Positions 1 to 10,715 of a stretch of 64,000 bases of DNA are shown here, in pieces. This DNA comes from Gigaspora rosea (lineage: Eukaryota > Glomeromycota > Glomeromycetes > Diversisporales > Gigasporaceae): positions 443,297-507,296 of the forward strand of contig QKWP01000036.1 in assembly GCA_003550325.1 (NCBI GenBank), in the 5' to 3' direction. Within the stretch, counting starts at the first letter, position 1. The number at the start of each line of letters is the position of its first letter. The position numbers and the translations under genes are program-made. Below the pieces are notes generated by a model that saw only the letters and a list, made by a program, of their open reading frames with translations, was not told where the DNA came from and made no database searches.

Positions 1-260
1 ATTATTCACCGACAAGTTCATTTTACTGACAGTTTATTTCACCGAAGCTCATTTCACTGACAAAGTAATTCTGGTCATTGTCGTTAGGGTTAGGGTAGAA
101 TTAGATAGAATTAGGGCTAAAGTTAGGGTGCTTTTTGAAAAAAACTTGTCAGTGAAATGAACTTCGGTGAAACAAATTGTCAGTAAAATGAACTTGTTGG
201 TGAGTATTTGTCAGTGAAATGTTATGTTGGTGAAGTGATTGTCAGCGAAATAATATGAAC
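1..260. repeat. Foldback (MITE-like) element cut by the window edge
   Basis: The left part (about 1-65, motifs such as CACCGACAAGTTCATT and CACCGAAGCTCATTTCACTG) is repeated in inverted order at about 140-207, so the DNA can fold into one long hairpin with a loop at about 66-140. A decayed relative sits at about 6296-6600 and shares the central motif TCATTGTCGTTAG. The left end lies outside the window. No coding capacity is visible. The short TTAGGG-like runs in the loop are not a telomere tract. Confidence 0.65.
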
Positions 261-839
261 CCAACTTATTATATTATAAAACTTATATGTTTATATGAAA
301 TACTAGCCTTATATACTAATTCTATAGATTATTATTAACAAATTTTTTAATTTTAATACAGTCTAACCTTTTTATAGCACACCCCATAAGTCACACTTCT
401 ATATAAGCATCCAATATTGTGCAATAAACTTAAATATAGAATAAAAACCTCATTATAGTCAGAAATCACTTATAATTATATTACCAAAAATTTTTAATTT
501 TTTTTATTTTTTATCAATTTTATTAATTGATAATTCGTTTTCAAATAAGTAAACTATGTATAATAAATTGCAATGTACAGATCTATATGATTTACTATAT
601 AAAATTGCTAATCTACAAATGCTACTTCACAATAAAGTGATGTTATTTTTTTACTAAATAAATATATCTTCAATTTCTAAGTAAACTTGTAGAGTATCAT
701 TTTCTGATTCTAATATAGTAATATTATTAAAATCTGTTTAGTATATGCAGAGAAATTGGCATAAAATAATTTGCTGACTAATATAAACCAAATATTGTTT
801 ATCAGAAAATAAATATAGTACAAATTTGCAAAGATCTAT
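261..839. other. AT-rich intergenic DNA with a TIR remnant
   Basis: No gene is seen. At about 360-480 there are phrases such as CACACTTCTATATAAGCATC that resemble the ends of the 'TATATAAGCAC / TATATAATCAC' TIR family seen more clearly at 29731-29905 and 57546-59090, but both ends are too decayed to bound an element. Confidence 0.4.
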
Positions 840-1069
840 GTCCCTAAAAAATTTTAACAAATTTTGCAATAATTTGTAATTTAGTAGTCAAAACACAATA
901 ATCATGGCAATGTTTGATTTGTCTTAATGAAGTGGATCAAATGGTACAAAATTATTAAGTTTCAATTACTAAATTACAAGAAAATCTCATTTAAATAAAT
1001 TTTATAAACATTGAACTATCTTGTCAACCAGTAGACTAAATTTAATAATTTTGGTACCATTCAATTTCT

Positions 1070-1280
1070 TTCAATCAGACAGTTTGAACAGTACCAAAAA
1101 CCTTAAAATCAGATTACTGGTTAATAAGTTATTTGCAAAAAATGTTTGCAGCACAGTTTTGTACAAAAATTTAAATTTTTTATAAATTTTTCTGTACAGA
1201 ACTGTACTACAAAAGTTTTTTGTGAATATCTCATTAACCAGTAATCTGATTTTGATGTTTTTAGTACTATCTAGAGTTAG
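1070..1280. repeat. Imperfect palindrome (arms of about 85-95 bp)
   Basis: The phrase AATCAGATTACTGGTTAAT at about 1107 occurs in inverted form as ATTAACCAGTAATCTGATT at about 1231, and flanking AGTACCAAAAAC / GTTTTTAGTACT phrases extend the match. The centre is near 1168-1175. The hairpin belongs to block A of the large inverted duplication. No ORF of interest runs through it. Confidence 0.6.
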
Positions 1281-2269
1281 TAAACTACAGAGAGACAAAT
1301 TATATGATATATATAGCTAATAAAATATCTTGTATGATTTTGTATAACAATCAAATAGATTTATAATAAAAAAACTGCGATACTATACTAACGAGTCTTT
1401 TAGCAATAAAAACCAAGCACTGATTCAACATATATTATTGCTATACTCTATTGCCGCTAGTTGGTATGTTTATATAAAGCTTAAATATATATTGGTATTT
1501 ACAGAAACAAAATTCACTTTTTTAAAAATAATTGAAATTGTTAAATGTAATCTTATTACTAACTCTATATATACATAACAAACTATACTTTGTAAATTAG
1601 TTAAAGAGATGCTTCAATATGTACATGATATTAAGGTAAATATCATTAGCAAATTTCTAGTGGTAAAATTTTTCAAAAGATTTTGTAAACCTGTGATCTT
1701 TTGGCGAACTGCAATATAATTTGAAATATTTTACAAAAAATATTTTTGAAATATTTTATTTCAAAATAATTTGAAATATTTTCAAAATATTTTAAATCTG
1801 AAAAACCAAGCTGGATCAGTATATTTGTAACTTGGGTTATATCAAGAGTATATTGGACTATATTTTGAAATATTTTGAAATGTTATATAATATTACAAAA
1901 GATTTTTTTAGTTTGTTTTTTGTTTTATTTAGTTTTTTCTTTTATTTATTGGTTTATATAATTTAGTGCATATGCGTTATAACGCACCTATTTGATAAAC
2001 CAATTAGATTGTAGAATCAGGTGTAATGTGAATTTATTGAGAAAAATAGTGATCTTTTAAAAAATTACTTGTGGATCATAATTTTGATTATAAAACTACT
2101 TTTCATACTCTAACAAAAAAAATTTCTTGCAAAATTTTACTATAAAATTCCTTTTTTTGCCTACACACTATTCTAACCTCACTCTAACCCTAACTAACAA
2201 AAAAAATAGATTATATTGATTGTTTTGATTTCATATTATACCAAATATATGAGGTGTGCTATAGCACAT

Positions 2270-2890
2270 ATGTAAAAAATATTAAATTCTTATTTATTTA
2301 TTTTTTTAATTTTTTTTATACTTTACAAAAACACTAGTATTTTGCAAAAAAACTAACAATTATTTGGCACTTTGCAAAAACACCACCAATTTGACTTTGT
2401 GCACTAACACAGATTTTTGATACTTTGCAAAAACACACAACTGATTTCTCCAGCAATTTCTAAATTTTCAAAAATGCTTCTTTAAAGAAATGATTTAGTT
2501 TGGTACAAGTTTTTGCAAGTTTTTGCAAAGTTTCACTTTATTTATTTTTTTGTTTAACATTTATGTTTTTTGTTTTTTTTAAAGTTTTTTTATTAATTTA
2601 TTTTATTCTGGCATATTGTGAAAACTTTAACTTCTCTAGCACTTTGCAAAAACATACTAGATTTCTCTAGCAATTTGTAAAAATATCAACACTTACTTCT
2701 AAGAAATGGTTTATTTTTTCATTTCATTACTATTTTTAGGAAATGTTTAAAAAAATAAAAAAAATAAAAAGATAGTCAAAACAAAGAAATAGCTGAAGCA
2801 AAAAAACAAAGAAGCAAAGATAATAGCTAAGTTAGGGTGTATGAAAATAAAAAAATAAGTGTGTAGTACTAGTTTTTTTATTTTTTCTTT
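2270..2890 (+). repeat. Interspersed repeat with internal CTTTGCAAAAACA units (copy 1)
   Basis: A roughly 620-bp repeat made of degenerate subunits ending in ACTTTGCAAAAACAC, for example near 2325, 2370, 2420 and 2640, separated by T-rich spacers. A second copy lies in inverted orientation at 11860-12490, with the same order of phrases (ATGCTTCTTTAAAGAAATG, GAAATGGTTTATTTT). No coding potential is visible. Confidence 0.65.
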
Positions 2891-2992
2891 TACAAATAAT
2901 AATAAATTAAATGTGACAAAGTGTGAAAGTAGTTAATATAATATGTAATAATGTAAAAATAATACTATAAAGAATATATAATAATTAAAATA

Positions 2993-3130
2993 TACAGTCG
3001 TCCTCCCCTATAATTACACAGTTGGGCACGTACCAATTAGGTGACTATAAAGAAGTATGACTGTATAAAGGTTACCTCTATATAATCACACTTATATTAA
3101 AATATAATTAATGTGATTTAATAGGGATAA
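2993..3130. repeat. TIR-like end, 'TACAGTCGTCCTCCC' family
   Basis: The stretch starts with ACAGTCGTCCTCCCCTATAA and continues with ATAATCACAC-type phrases. An inverted counterpart, CTATATGGTGAGACAACTGT, is found at about 7668-7687, so the two could be the ends of one relic of about 4.7 kb that has collected other insertions. They could equally be two unrelated solo ends of the same family. Confidence 0.35.
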
Positions 3131-3139
3131 AAATACCAG

Positions 3140-3260
3140 GAACTTAGTCTTGCAAATGATGAAGTGTATGGTTACCTGCCATCTAGATCATTCGCAAAAT
3201 TTTGCATTTGATTGGACATTAAAAATATATAATTTCATATGTCAAAATCTGTGCTAGCGT
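3140..3260 (+). repeat. Direct repeat, uninterrupted copy of the site holding a MITE at 3696-4020
   Basis: This block (ATACCAGGAACTTAG ... GGTTACCTGCCATCTAGATC ... TTTGATTGGACAT) is repeated at about 3660-3705 and 4013-4110, where the second copy is split by a TIR element. The pair works as an empty-site/filled-site comparison. Beyond it, to 3560, I see only AT-rich DNA without a gene. Confidence 0.55.
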
Positions 3261-3695
3261 AACATGCTATCCTTTTTTAATGTTAACTTTATCTATATCT
3301 GAATTTTACGTATTAATATTAAAGTGTGACATGCAGTTAATGGGTTTTTTTTGAACTATCACTTCATGTGATAGCAATGAGTGACTAACTACAACCTTCT
3401 CTAACATCTCTGCCGGATCTTTATTCGCATAAAAGGTGTTTCAGGTTTAGGTATTTGTATACGAGTATACCAGCTTTCATATTCATATTACTCTGGGATA
3501 ATATATATATTGTACATTGTAATATTGTATTATGGCACAATATCAGGTTAATTATTCTCTATCGCTATTTGCTGATCATTTTAAGATTCAAATTGCATTT
3601 ATTATATATGTGAATTTTTATTTGTTTATTTTTATTCAGTAATATCTTATAATTTATCAGTACCAGGAATGTAGTTATGCTTGCATAACATGTAT

Positions 3696-4020
3696 AGTTA
3701 CCATATATTCCCGAAAATAAGCAACCTTTTTTGGGCAAAAAATTACACAAAAAAACGAGGGGGTTGCTTATTTTTGAAATATTGAAAATTTTGAAAAATT
3801 GAAAAACGTACTAATAAAATGTTAACCAAATAACACCAAATTTTTACTATAGGTATATTTTTATGTGCTAAACAACTTTACCTAATTGACCTTTTGAAGG
3901 TTACTTAGTAAAAAAAAAGTTTTATATATAGCAACTACCAACACATTTTTTGAAATTTTTGAAAAAAATCTGGGGTTGCTTATTTTTGGAGTAGCTTATT
4001 TTCGGGAATTTATGGTAACT
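3696..4020. mobile_element. MITE, 'TATTCCCGAAAATAAGC' family, copy 1
   Basis: Terminal inverted repeats CCATATATTCCCGAAAATAA (from 3701) and GCTTATTTTCGGGAATTTATGG (to 4014) bound an element of about 305 bp. Siblings with a matching interior (AAACGTACTAATAAAA, ACCAAATTTTTACTATAG, AACAACTTTACCTAATTGA) are at 35579-35872 and 59135-59443. If TA is the target, the TIR begins just inside 3704-3705 and 4011-4012. The flanks AGTTACCA and TGGTAACT are also inverted, so the TIR may extend further outward. It is non-autonomous; an ORF overlapping it is fortuitous. Confidence 0.85.
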
Positions 4021-4110
4021 GCCATCTAGAATAGTATCTGCAAAATATTTGCTTTTGATTGGGCATATGATTCATATGTTAATGGGCTGTGCTAATGTTA
4101 GCATGGTGGA

Positions 4111-4729
4111 CAAACCCAAATTTGGATGATCGACATAGTGGCTTACCAATTTAATAAAAAAATTTTTTTGATTTTTTATACAGTTTAAAGTACTTTGTTT
4201 TCTCGTGATTTTTTCGAAACTTACCAATTAAGTTCACTCCAAAAAAAAGCTTGCGAAAGTTCTTTGCCTGCCCTGTCTTATATTAAAATTATTCAAAAAT
4301 AATCCCAATATTTAAAAACTTTTATTAGAGACGAAGTTTATAAGAGATCTAAGGTAGTTAGGCCCGTAATTCGAGTACACGAAGGTATTTTAGTGTCAAA
4401 ACCGAAGACAAACGAAGCAAAGCTAAGATCTAGTACTTTTTAGAAAAAGCCAAAACAAGTTCGAGCAGTGTTTATATGAAAAGCAGAGTAAAAAAGATAA
4501 GTTAACTAGTTTTTATATGCTTTAAATCTAAAGTTATACATATTGCAAATGAACTTGTTATTTTATAAGTTAAATTTAATTATTTTAACTATTACAATTT
4601 AAAATACAAATAGAAACAATTTAGAAACGATTTAACAAAGTATATTTAATGAATAGATTAAGTAGAAAGAATTTACACGCATTTAAAAAATAAGAAATGT
4701 ATAAGCAAATAAGGGATTGTAATCTCGTT
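4111..4729. other. Intergenic, nothing recognised
   Basis: AT-rich sequence with a slightly more mixed composition around 4320-4460. No ORF, RNA gene or clear repeat pair was found by eye. Confidence 0.4.
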
Positions 4730-4848
4730 AATATCTCACAATCCAGCAGTCAGAATTTGACGAATTTTATACCATTTGATTCGTCTCAATGAGATGAATC
4801 GAATGTTATAAAATTCGTCAAATTCTGACAGCTGGATCGTGAGATATC
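4730..4848. repeat. Near-perfect 118-bp palindrome (dispersed hairpin family)
   Basis: Arms of about 58 bp run from AATATCTCACAATCCAGC to GCTGGATCGTGAGATATCT, with the centre near 4788 (GTCTCAATGAGA). The core is a version of a hairpin that recurs in the window: CCATTYGA...TCRAATGG around a short centre, followed by an AAAATT-rich phrase. Others lie near 1055-1100, 14600-14660, 15125-15175 and 62201-62239. Confidence 0.75.
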
Positions 4849-5977
4849 TTTGATTTAGTAAATAAAGATTTTTCGAACATTATTGTAATTTTATAAAAAA
4901 TTGATTGGCCAATTATCATGTGTATGGATATGACCAATTGTTTAATTTCATGTGATCGATTATCCCATACTTTTATTGGACAGATCGGTCCTGAGTCACA
5001 AATTTCAAGTTTGGAAGTTTGTACTACCACGATTGTCCACTATGCTGCTAATGTTATTGTACTTGTAAATATTATATGATTAAACGAAATCAAGTGAGAA
5101 TGTTTTACACTATTTCTAAATTTACATATTATATAATTTATTAATAACAATAATAAAATTGCGCATTTTATCATTCAAGTTGATGTACGAACGTACATAC
5201 TTTCAATGACAAAAATAACAATTATTAATAATTACAAAGATATTTGCGTTGATCTTTTTATTAATATTTATAAAAATAAGTCTTTATTGTTCATACTTCA
5301 TAATTATATTTGAATAAATCTTTATCGTCTTGTATTAAATATTTTCTTTTTTAATACTTTTATTGATTGCAAAGATATGACTTCGTGACTCGTTATAATG
5401 AATGTCTAAATATACTAAAAATTTTGATCTTTAGTGTAACTTGAAATTAAAGCTAATACCTTTAAGATACTTAAACAAGGAATAACTTGGAGAAGCAAGT
5501 TTGTTATATCAAAAATTTTACAAAATAATTTGTGTTATCCATCATGCTGAGTATAGCAGCACGAAAAAACCTGAAAAAAGGTAAATTTATGTCTTTTAAA
5601 AAATAAAATTGTAGTAATTATCTTCTAATTGGATTTTGGTTAGACAAAACATCCGACCAGGATTCTGCCGTTGCCAAAAAACACATGCAATGTTTCTACG
5701 CGGTGAATGCAAAAATTATTAAAATATATATGAATATTCGAATGTATTTTGAAAATTTAACAAGCGTTTAATATTTAGGCAAGCATATATTAATTCATTT
5801 TTATTCGCTTTTTATTTATTTATATATTTTTTAATTTTTAATTTGTCTACTTTATTATTATTATTAATTATTATTTCTAAATTTTTTTGCTTGTTTTTTT
5901 TAATTATTGTTAAATGGATACCAATTCTAAATGACAATTCAGAATTAATATAGATTTAGAAATGACCAGAACAATAA
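4849..5977. other. Intergenic, nothing recognised
   Basis: AT-rich, no gene seen. ORFs here are short and lack any protein-like composition. A mixed-composition patch near 5620-5700 has no clear relative in the window. Confidence 0.4.
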
Positions 5978-6105
5978 TTTATAGTTATTGTATGGGTTGT
6001 AGTGAATAACCCAGTACACACGGGTTCATATTCCGTGCCGAAGGCATGGGATTTAAATATGAACCTGTGTGTGTAATGGGTTATTCAACAACCATATAAT
6101 AACTA
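5978..6105. repeat. Foldback hairpin of about 125 bp
   Basis: ATAGTTATTGTATGGGTTG and GAATAACCCAGTACACACGGG on the left pair with CTGTGTGTGTAATGGGTTATTC and CAACCATATAATAACTAT on the right. The loop centres at about 6035-6045. The stem is long and only lightly mismatched, typical of a MITE. Confidence 0.75.
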
Positions 6106-6111
6106 TTTTAT

Positions 6112-6192
6112 TGCACGGTGTCTGATGTAACAATCCTGTGCCAATAAGTTAATAAAAAAAGCACAGGTTGTCACATAAGACTCGTGCAATAA
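6112..6192. repeat. Second foldback hairpin adjacent to the first
   Basis: TTGCACGGTGTCTGATGT...CCTGTGC pairs with GCACAGG...ACATAAGACTCGTGCAA. It sits only a few bases after the preceding hairpin. Both are flanked by short AT phrases, so they may be one compound element or two nested insertions. Confidence 0.7.
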
Positions 6193-6295
6193 TATATAAT
6201 TAACAGATCGCCTTAAGATTTGGATATATTAATTTGATTTTATTGAGTTTTTTATTTAATATTTATTTAATAATATTAGGTTTACTTGGTTTTGC

Positions 6296-6600
6296 CAATA
6301 ATTACTTCACAGAAAACTTAATTGCAGAGAATTAATTTCAGGCAAGGTTATATTACAATCGATTAATTCATGGACAAGTTCGTTTCATAAAAAGTTATTT
6401 CACAAAAAGCTAATTTTGTAAACAAATTATTCTAGTCATTGTCGTTAGAGTTAAGTTTAGGTTTAAATAGTGCAATTTATAAAAAAATTGTCAGTACAAT
6501 ATATTGAATTAATTGTCTGTAAAATAACCTTGCTGTAAAATAATAATCTACGATCTAAGTTTTTAACAAGCATTTGTTGATGAAATGATATGGATGTAGA
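6296..6600. repeat. Decayed relative of the foldback at 1-260
   Basis: It shares GACAAGTTCGTTTCAT-, CTAGTCATTGTCGTTAGAGTT- and TTGTCAGTA-type phrases with the element at the window start, in the same order. The inverted arms are still detectable but heavily mutated. Confidence 0.5.
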
Positions 6601-6705
6601 TTCATTTATTTATTATGTGTCGAAGGGTTTATTTTTTATATTAGTCCACAATAATAATGAGGTATCAACCTCTTAAAAACTAATTTATTACAATACTAAT
6701 TATAT

Positions 6706-7056
6706 TATATGGGGTGTTCCCTTTTAAAAGGGCACATTTTTACATATATTTTATTTTGAGATAATTGAGTTTAACATTTGTTTTGATTTTTGGACTGATC
6801 TGGGATTAATCAAATTTCACGATTTTAATTGGTTAAATGTAACAGGTGACTATCGGGTAATCTCGTGATGTGCTTGGCCTTGGACAACTTCGTGTAATAT
6901 TTCTTTTACATTATCTCTATTTTTTATTATGCAAATTGACTTTCATTTATAATTTAAAAATGTCAATTATGTCAAAATTTATATGAATCTATAACGAAAA
7001 CTCAATTTTCAAAAAAATGTAAATATGGGCCCTTTTAAAAGGGAACACCCCATATA
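6706..7056. mobile_element. TIR element of about 350 bp, 'TATATGGGGTGTTCCC' ends
   Basis: The ends TATATGGGGTGTTCCCTTTT (from 6706) and AAAAGGGAACACCCCATATA (to 7056) are perfect inverted repeats, and the TIR continues inward through AAAAGGG and a CATxTTTACAT phrase. Outer bases are TA-rich, consistent with a TA target. There is no transposase, so this is a non-autonomous DNA transposon. Confidence 0.85.
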
Positions 7057-7155
7057 GTTAGTTAATGGATAAGCAGCAACCAATAATGGTTTTATTTGGC
7101 AGGCAAAAGATCTGAAAGATCATAAGGTAATCGTTTTTATATGACAATTAAAAAA

Positions 7156-7235
7156 GCATCTGGCTTTGAATTTAATGTGCTAACCTGAACCAAAGGGGCT
7201 CAAGTTGCAAGTGCATTAAATTCAAAGCCAGATGC
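7156..7235. repeat. Hairpin with a roughly 22-bp perfect stem
   Basis: GCATCTGGCTTTGAATTTAA at 7156 is complementary to TTAAATTCAAAGCCAGATGC ending at 7235, around a loop of about 30 nt that is richer in G+C. Stem and loop sizes resemble a small MITE or a small-RNA precursor. Nothing else supports an RNA gene. Confidence 0.65.
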
Positions 7236-7239
7236 GCTC

Positions 7240-7769
7240 TTATTGGATGTGAAGTTCTAGTAACAAATTTATTTTTATTTTTTATAACAAATAAATCACT
7301 TAGCTTAATCAAGTCTATTTGCATATAAAAAATATTTTACGACCAACAAAAAGAAAATAGTATAATGTAAATAATTTATTCTAATATAACATTTCTAGTT
7401 TTAGTGTGACTGTTCTAATTTAACATACTTCTATTTTTAGAATACCTTTTTTTCAAGTTATCTGTTTTGTTAAAATAAAAAATTAATATTTTTTAGATTG
7501 TGATTATATAGAAGGAGTTTTATTATTAAAATTGTTCAACAAATTCTAAAAAAATGTGATAGTAATTATAGCATAATTGTGACTATATAGAGTGAATTTT
7601 AATAATAAAAAAATGGGAATTTAAAATCATGTGACTGTATAGAGTTTGAGACTGTATGGGAGGTGACTATATGGTGAGACAACTGTAATATTTAATAAAA
7701 TATGTAATATTTATTAGAATATATATTTAATTTAAAAATGTAATATATATAATATATAATGATAATAAT
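7240..7769. other. AT-rich stretch with TIR-family remnants
   Basis: Repeated phrases such as GTGATTATATAGAAGGAG, GTGACTATATAGAGTG and GTGACTGTATAGAG between 7500 and 7690 belong to the TATATAGTCAC/TATATAATCAC TIR family, ending with CTATATGGTGAGACAACTGT. No gene is seen. Confidence 0.4.
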
Positions 7770-8240
7770 AAAAAAATATAAAATTTTATATTAAATTGCA
7801 AAAGTTTTAAAAAATTTTAAAATTTTGCAAGATATTGCGAAATATTGCAAAATATTCAAATATTACCTTATGTGACCCCTAAAGAGGATAATTAGATAGT
7901 AGTGCTTAGACCCGGATATCCGGTTACCTGTTTTATAGTACTCGTACTTAAAAAAACAAATCTGGATAACTATCAGTTTTATTTTGCAGATAACCAGATA
8001 AACCCTATGGATAACTGAGTAAACTTACGGTTAACTATTTACCCTACGGATAACTATTGAACATTACGGATATCCGAATAAACTGGATAGCTGTCAGATT
8101 TTTTTAGATTTAAAAAAGTTAAGTATTAAAAATCTGCAAAAATCTGCAACCCCACACTTTTATATATTTAATTGATTAAATTTATTATTAAATACATAAT
8201 AATTACATCATAATACCCTGATCCACAAACCTAACTATAA

Positions 8241-9075
8241 TTATACAATAATGACTATATATTCAGCTACTTCATTATAAATTAATACCAAGCCCATTCC
8301 AATATCGAATTCGTGCTTCAAGAAGCCAACTCCACAAAAAACTGGTCTTCTCGAAACAAGCATTTCCAAATAAACCCAAACATTCATTTCGGTGCCAATT
8401 CGTCTATTCCAGTAACGTGTCATTTTCCATAAAGTCAAGACCTACAAGAAAGAGAAGGCTAGTTAGTTTTTTGAAAAGAAAAAAAAAATAAAAAGTAAAA
8501 GCAAAAGAAAACCAACACTTATCTAAACTAGCACCAGTTACAAACCAAGCCAACACAACCTTCTAGTATCAAGTTTGCCCATTCTAGTACAAACCACCTT
8601 TCACAAAGTCAAAACTTATACTATACAAAAGACCACATGAAAGACCACACGCAAGACTGCATTGAAAGCCACTTCACAAGAAAACAAAGAAGCACACTAA
8701 TCTTGATTCTTACCAATGGCAATACCACGATGAATCAAGCCTATTAACGGTGTCAGCAATGGCAAAAACCTCACCACGAACTGAAACAGAATATCACAAC
8801 AAAGGTTCTTACATTGCTGCTGCAGCCGTGAAGCCTTACTATACTAACGAAAAAAGTGAAAGCATCCTAGTAACTGTAACCTTGATGATTTTACTCTATT
8901 CTTTATTAAACCCGGTGTTCAGTAAAACTAAATCTACAGAAGGGAAAAGTTAGCTCGAACCAAGAAAAAAAAGGCAACATAGATACTTACACCCAGACAT
9001 CCACAAAAGAAAGAAAGAGTTAGTAATAGTTCAAGCGAAAAACTAAAGCAAAATAAATAAACTACTTACAAGATT
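8241..9075 (-). pseudogene. Degraded multi-exon locus of unknown function
   Basis: Read on the minus strand, the region shows splice-like signals in order. A donor GTAAGTAG at 9069 is followed by TTACTAAC but no clear acceptor. A donor GTAAGTAT at 8990 is followed by GAGCTAAC and the acceptor CTTCTGTAG at 8934. A donor GTAAGAATC at 8713 is followed by ACTAACTAG and TTTCTTGTAG at 8442. The last exon (8441-8241) is open and encodes about 65 residues with W/G/E-rich content, including YWNRRIGTEMNVWVYLEM. I do not recognise the protein. The upstream exons are not continuously open, so it is probably a pseudogene or part of a mobile repeat; similar signals occur near 13428-13523 and 62877-63230. 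Confidence 0.35.
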
Positions 9076-9402
9076 ATTCTGGTTCGGTATTAACAAAAAA
9101 AAAATAAATAAAAAAAAATAAATAAAAATAAATAAATAAATAAATAAATATAAATAATAAAAAAAATAAAAGTAGAACAGAAAAAAGTCAGATCTACTGA
9201 TAAATAATTTATAAAGCAATATGCCGATTGGTTATACAGATACAGATATCACAGATACCCGCGGACACCCGCGGATACCCTTAGGTTATCCATTTAAAAT
9301 TGACGGATAATGGTTATTATCTGTAGAGCATTTATGATATCCAGATATATGGTTAACTATGCAGATATCTGGATAAGGGGTTCACGGATCCAATCACTAT
9401 TA

Positions 9403-9532
9403 AATAGAGGTTTGCATTTTTTTATTTGGCCAATTTTGCAATAATTCACAATATATTTCAAATTTTTTTTTCAAAATATATTGTAAAATATTGTAAAATA
9501 GACCAAATAAAAAATGCAAACTCTATCTAATT
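9403..9532. mobile_element. Small hairpin MITE of about 130 bp inserted in a TIR
   Basis: TAAATAGAGGTTTGCATTTT...TTATTTGGCC at the left pairs with GACCAAATAAAAAATGCAAA CTCTATC at the right. It splits the right arm of the 7770-9690 element: the left arm reads continuously through TTAGATAGTAGTG, whereas here the two halves are separated. It is therefore younger than that element. Confidence 0.65.
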
Positions 9533-9690
9533 ATCACTTTCAGGGATCACAGGAGATAATATTTTGCATATTATTGTATAAATCTGCAATATTTTGCAAT
9601 ATTTTGCAATATTTTGCAATATTTTGCAAAATTTCATAATTTTTTAAAATTTTTGCAATTTAATATAAAATTTTGAAAATTTATTAATTT

Positions 9691-10500
9691 ACACGTAGTG
9701 TTTATATACGAGTATAATTTATTGATTTACAAATTGTATAATATATCAATTAAACCAATATTTACAAACAAAAAATTAAACTCTTGCTTATAGTTACGGT
9801 AAGGGTAGGTTTGGGATTATGATAAGGTTTATTTATACCGAAATTTCTCAAGGAATTTTGTTTATTAGAAGATAAAAGATGGTTTCATAATCAAAATTTT
9901 AAGATATCAGGTTGTTTTTACATTACCTGTGTATATATACTATGTATACAAATAGAATTTCTCTAAAATTTTATATTTTTTTTATAAAATAATTTATACA
10001 TCGCACGTGTGATGTTGTCGCACTTGCTACAGATTATAAAATCAGGTATAATGTAAAATCAATTTATTGGTTAAAGTTTGGGTAAGGTATAGATTGTATA
10101 TATAGGTGAGAGAAGATTTTATAGTAAAATTGTGCAAGGAGATTTTTTTGTTAGAATCCTAAGAGTAGTTTTATATACTCAATTTTAAGTTATAGACAAT
10201 TTTTAACAAAATGAACATTTGTTTTAAATTTTTGATTGTATAACATTATATTTGATCTTGAAATTTGATTGGGAGAGTACCATATAAGGTGCATCATATA
10301 AGGTAATGAATAAATTTTTAAATTAATATATATTTTTAATAAATATTATATTTTATTATATATTATATTTTAATTACAAAATAACTACTTATTACCACTG
10401 GTGATCATCACTAGTATTGTACAACTATGATTTAATCAATCACATGCTAGTATGGTTATATATAAAATCTTTAACAATAAAAAAATTTTTTTTATTATAA
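9691..10500. other. Intergenic, AT-rich repeat debris
   Basis: Phrases such as TTTTATAGTAAAATTGTGCA, AGGAGATTTTTTTGTTAGAA and ATCAGGTATAATGTAAAAT also occur, partly inverted, at 2000-2150, 9840-9900 and 57780-57960. They mark another diffuse repeat family whose borders I cannot define. No gene is seen. Confidence 0.4.
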
Positions 10501-10715
10501 TTGATTTAATAATGCTAATGATTTAAGCAATGTTGATCGCTCAAACTAGTTTTCGTCTTTCATTACAGTTCAACGTAAGTTGCTTAATTTGCTATTAGTT
10601 AACAGAACTTTAATGAAATTTAACTTTAAATTATCTTTTTTGGTTATTAGTATTTCTTTGAAACTTCATCTTCAACATATATAACATTAGTAACATTGGT
10701 AATATCAAGTTAGTT

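Larger units (their letters stand above)
840..2900 (+). repeat. Left arm of a large inverted duplication
   Basis: Several blocks of this arm reappear in inverted orientation and in mirrored order at 11860-15250. Block A (about 840-1080, including ATTGAACTATCTTGTCAACC) matches the complement of 15250-15115 and 14710-14570. Block B (about 1665-1875, including CTGAAAAACCAAGCT and CATATTGGACTATA-like phrases) matches the complement of 14170-13960. Block C (2270-2890) matches the complement of 12490-11860. The copies are diverged, with substitutions and indels, and the right arm carries later insertions. This is either the long TIR of an ancient large element or an old inverted segmental duplication. 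Confidence 0.55.
7770..9690. mobile_element. Long-TIR (foldback-type) element with relic exons inside
   Basis: The left end (about 7780-7960: TTTTATATTAAATTGCAAAA, GATATTGCGAAATATTGC, GTGACCCCTAAAGAGGATAA, TTAGACCCGGATATCCGG) is matched in inverted order by the right end (about 9690-9290: GCAATTTAATATAAAATTTT, TTGCAATATTTTGC runs, GGATCACAGGAG, AGATATCTGGATAAGGGGTT). The right arm is interrupted by a separate hairpin element at 9403-9532. The inner flanks carry many GGATAAC/GTTATCC motifs. The middle (8240-9070) is less AT-rich and carries exon/intron-like signals on the minus strand. TIRs this long recall MULE or foldback elements, but no transposase is present. Confidence 0.5.

Noticed and set aside
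90-130. TTAGGG-like runs suggesting a telomere
   Set aside because: Only two adjacent units occur, within the loop of a foldback, and similar 'TTAGGGT' phrases are scattered (11205, 32892, 44570). No terminal array.
7156-7235. microRNA precursor
   Set aside because: The stem is perfect, which is as typical of a small foldback element; there is no evidence of expression or conservation.
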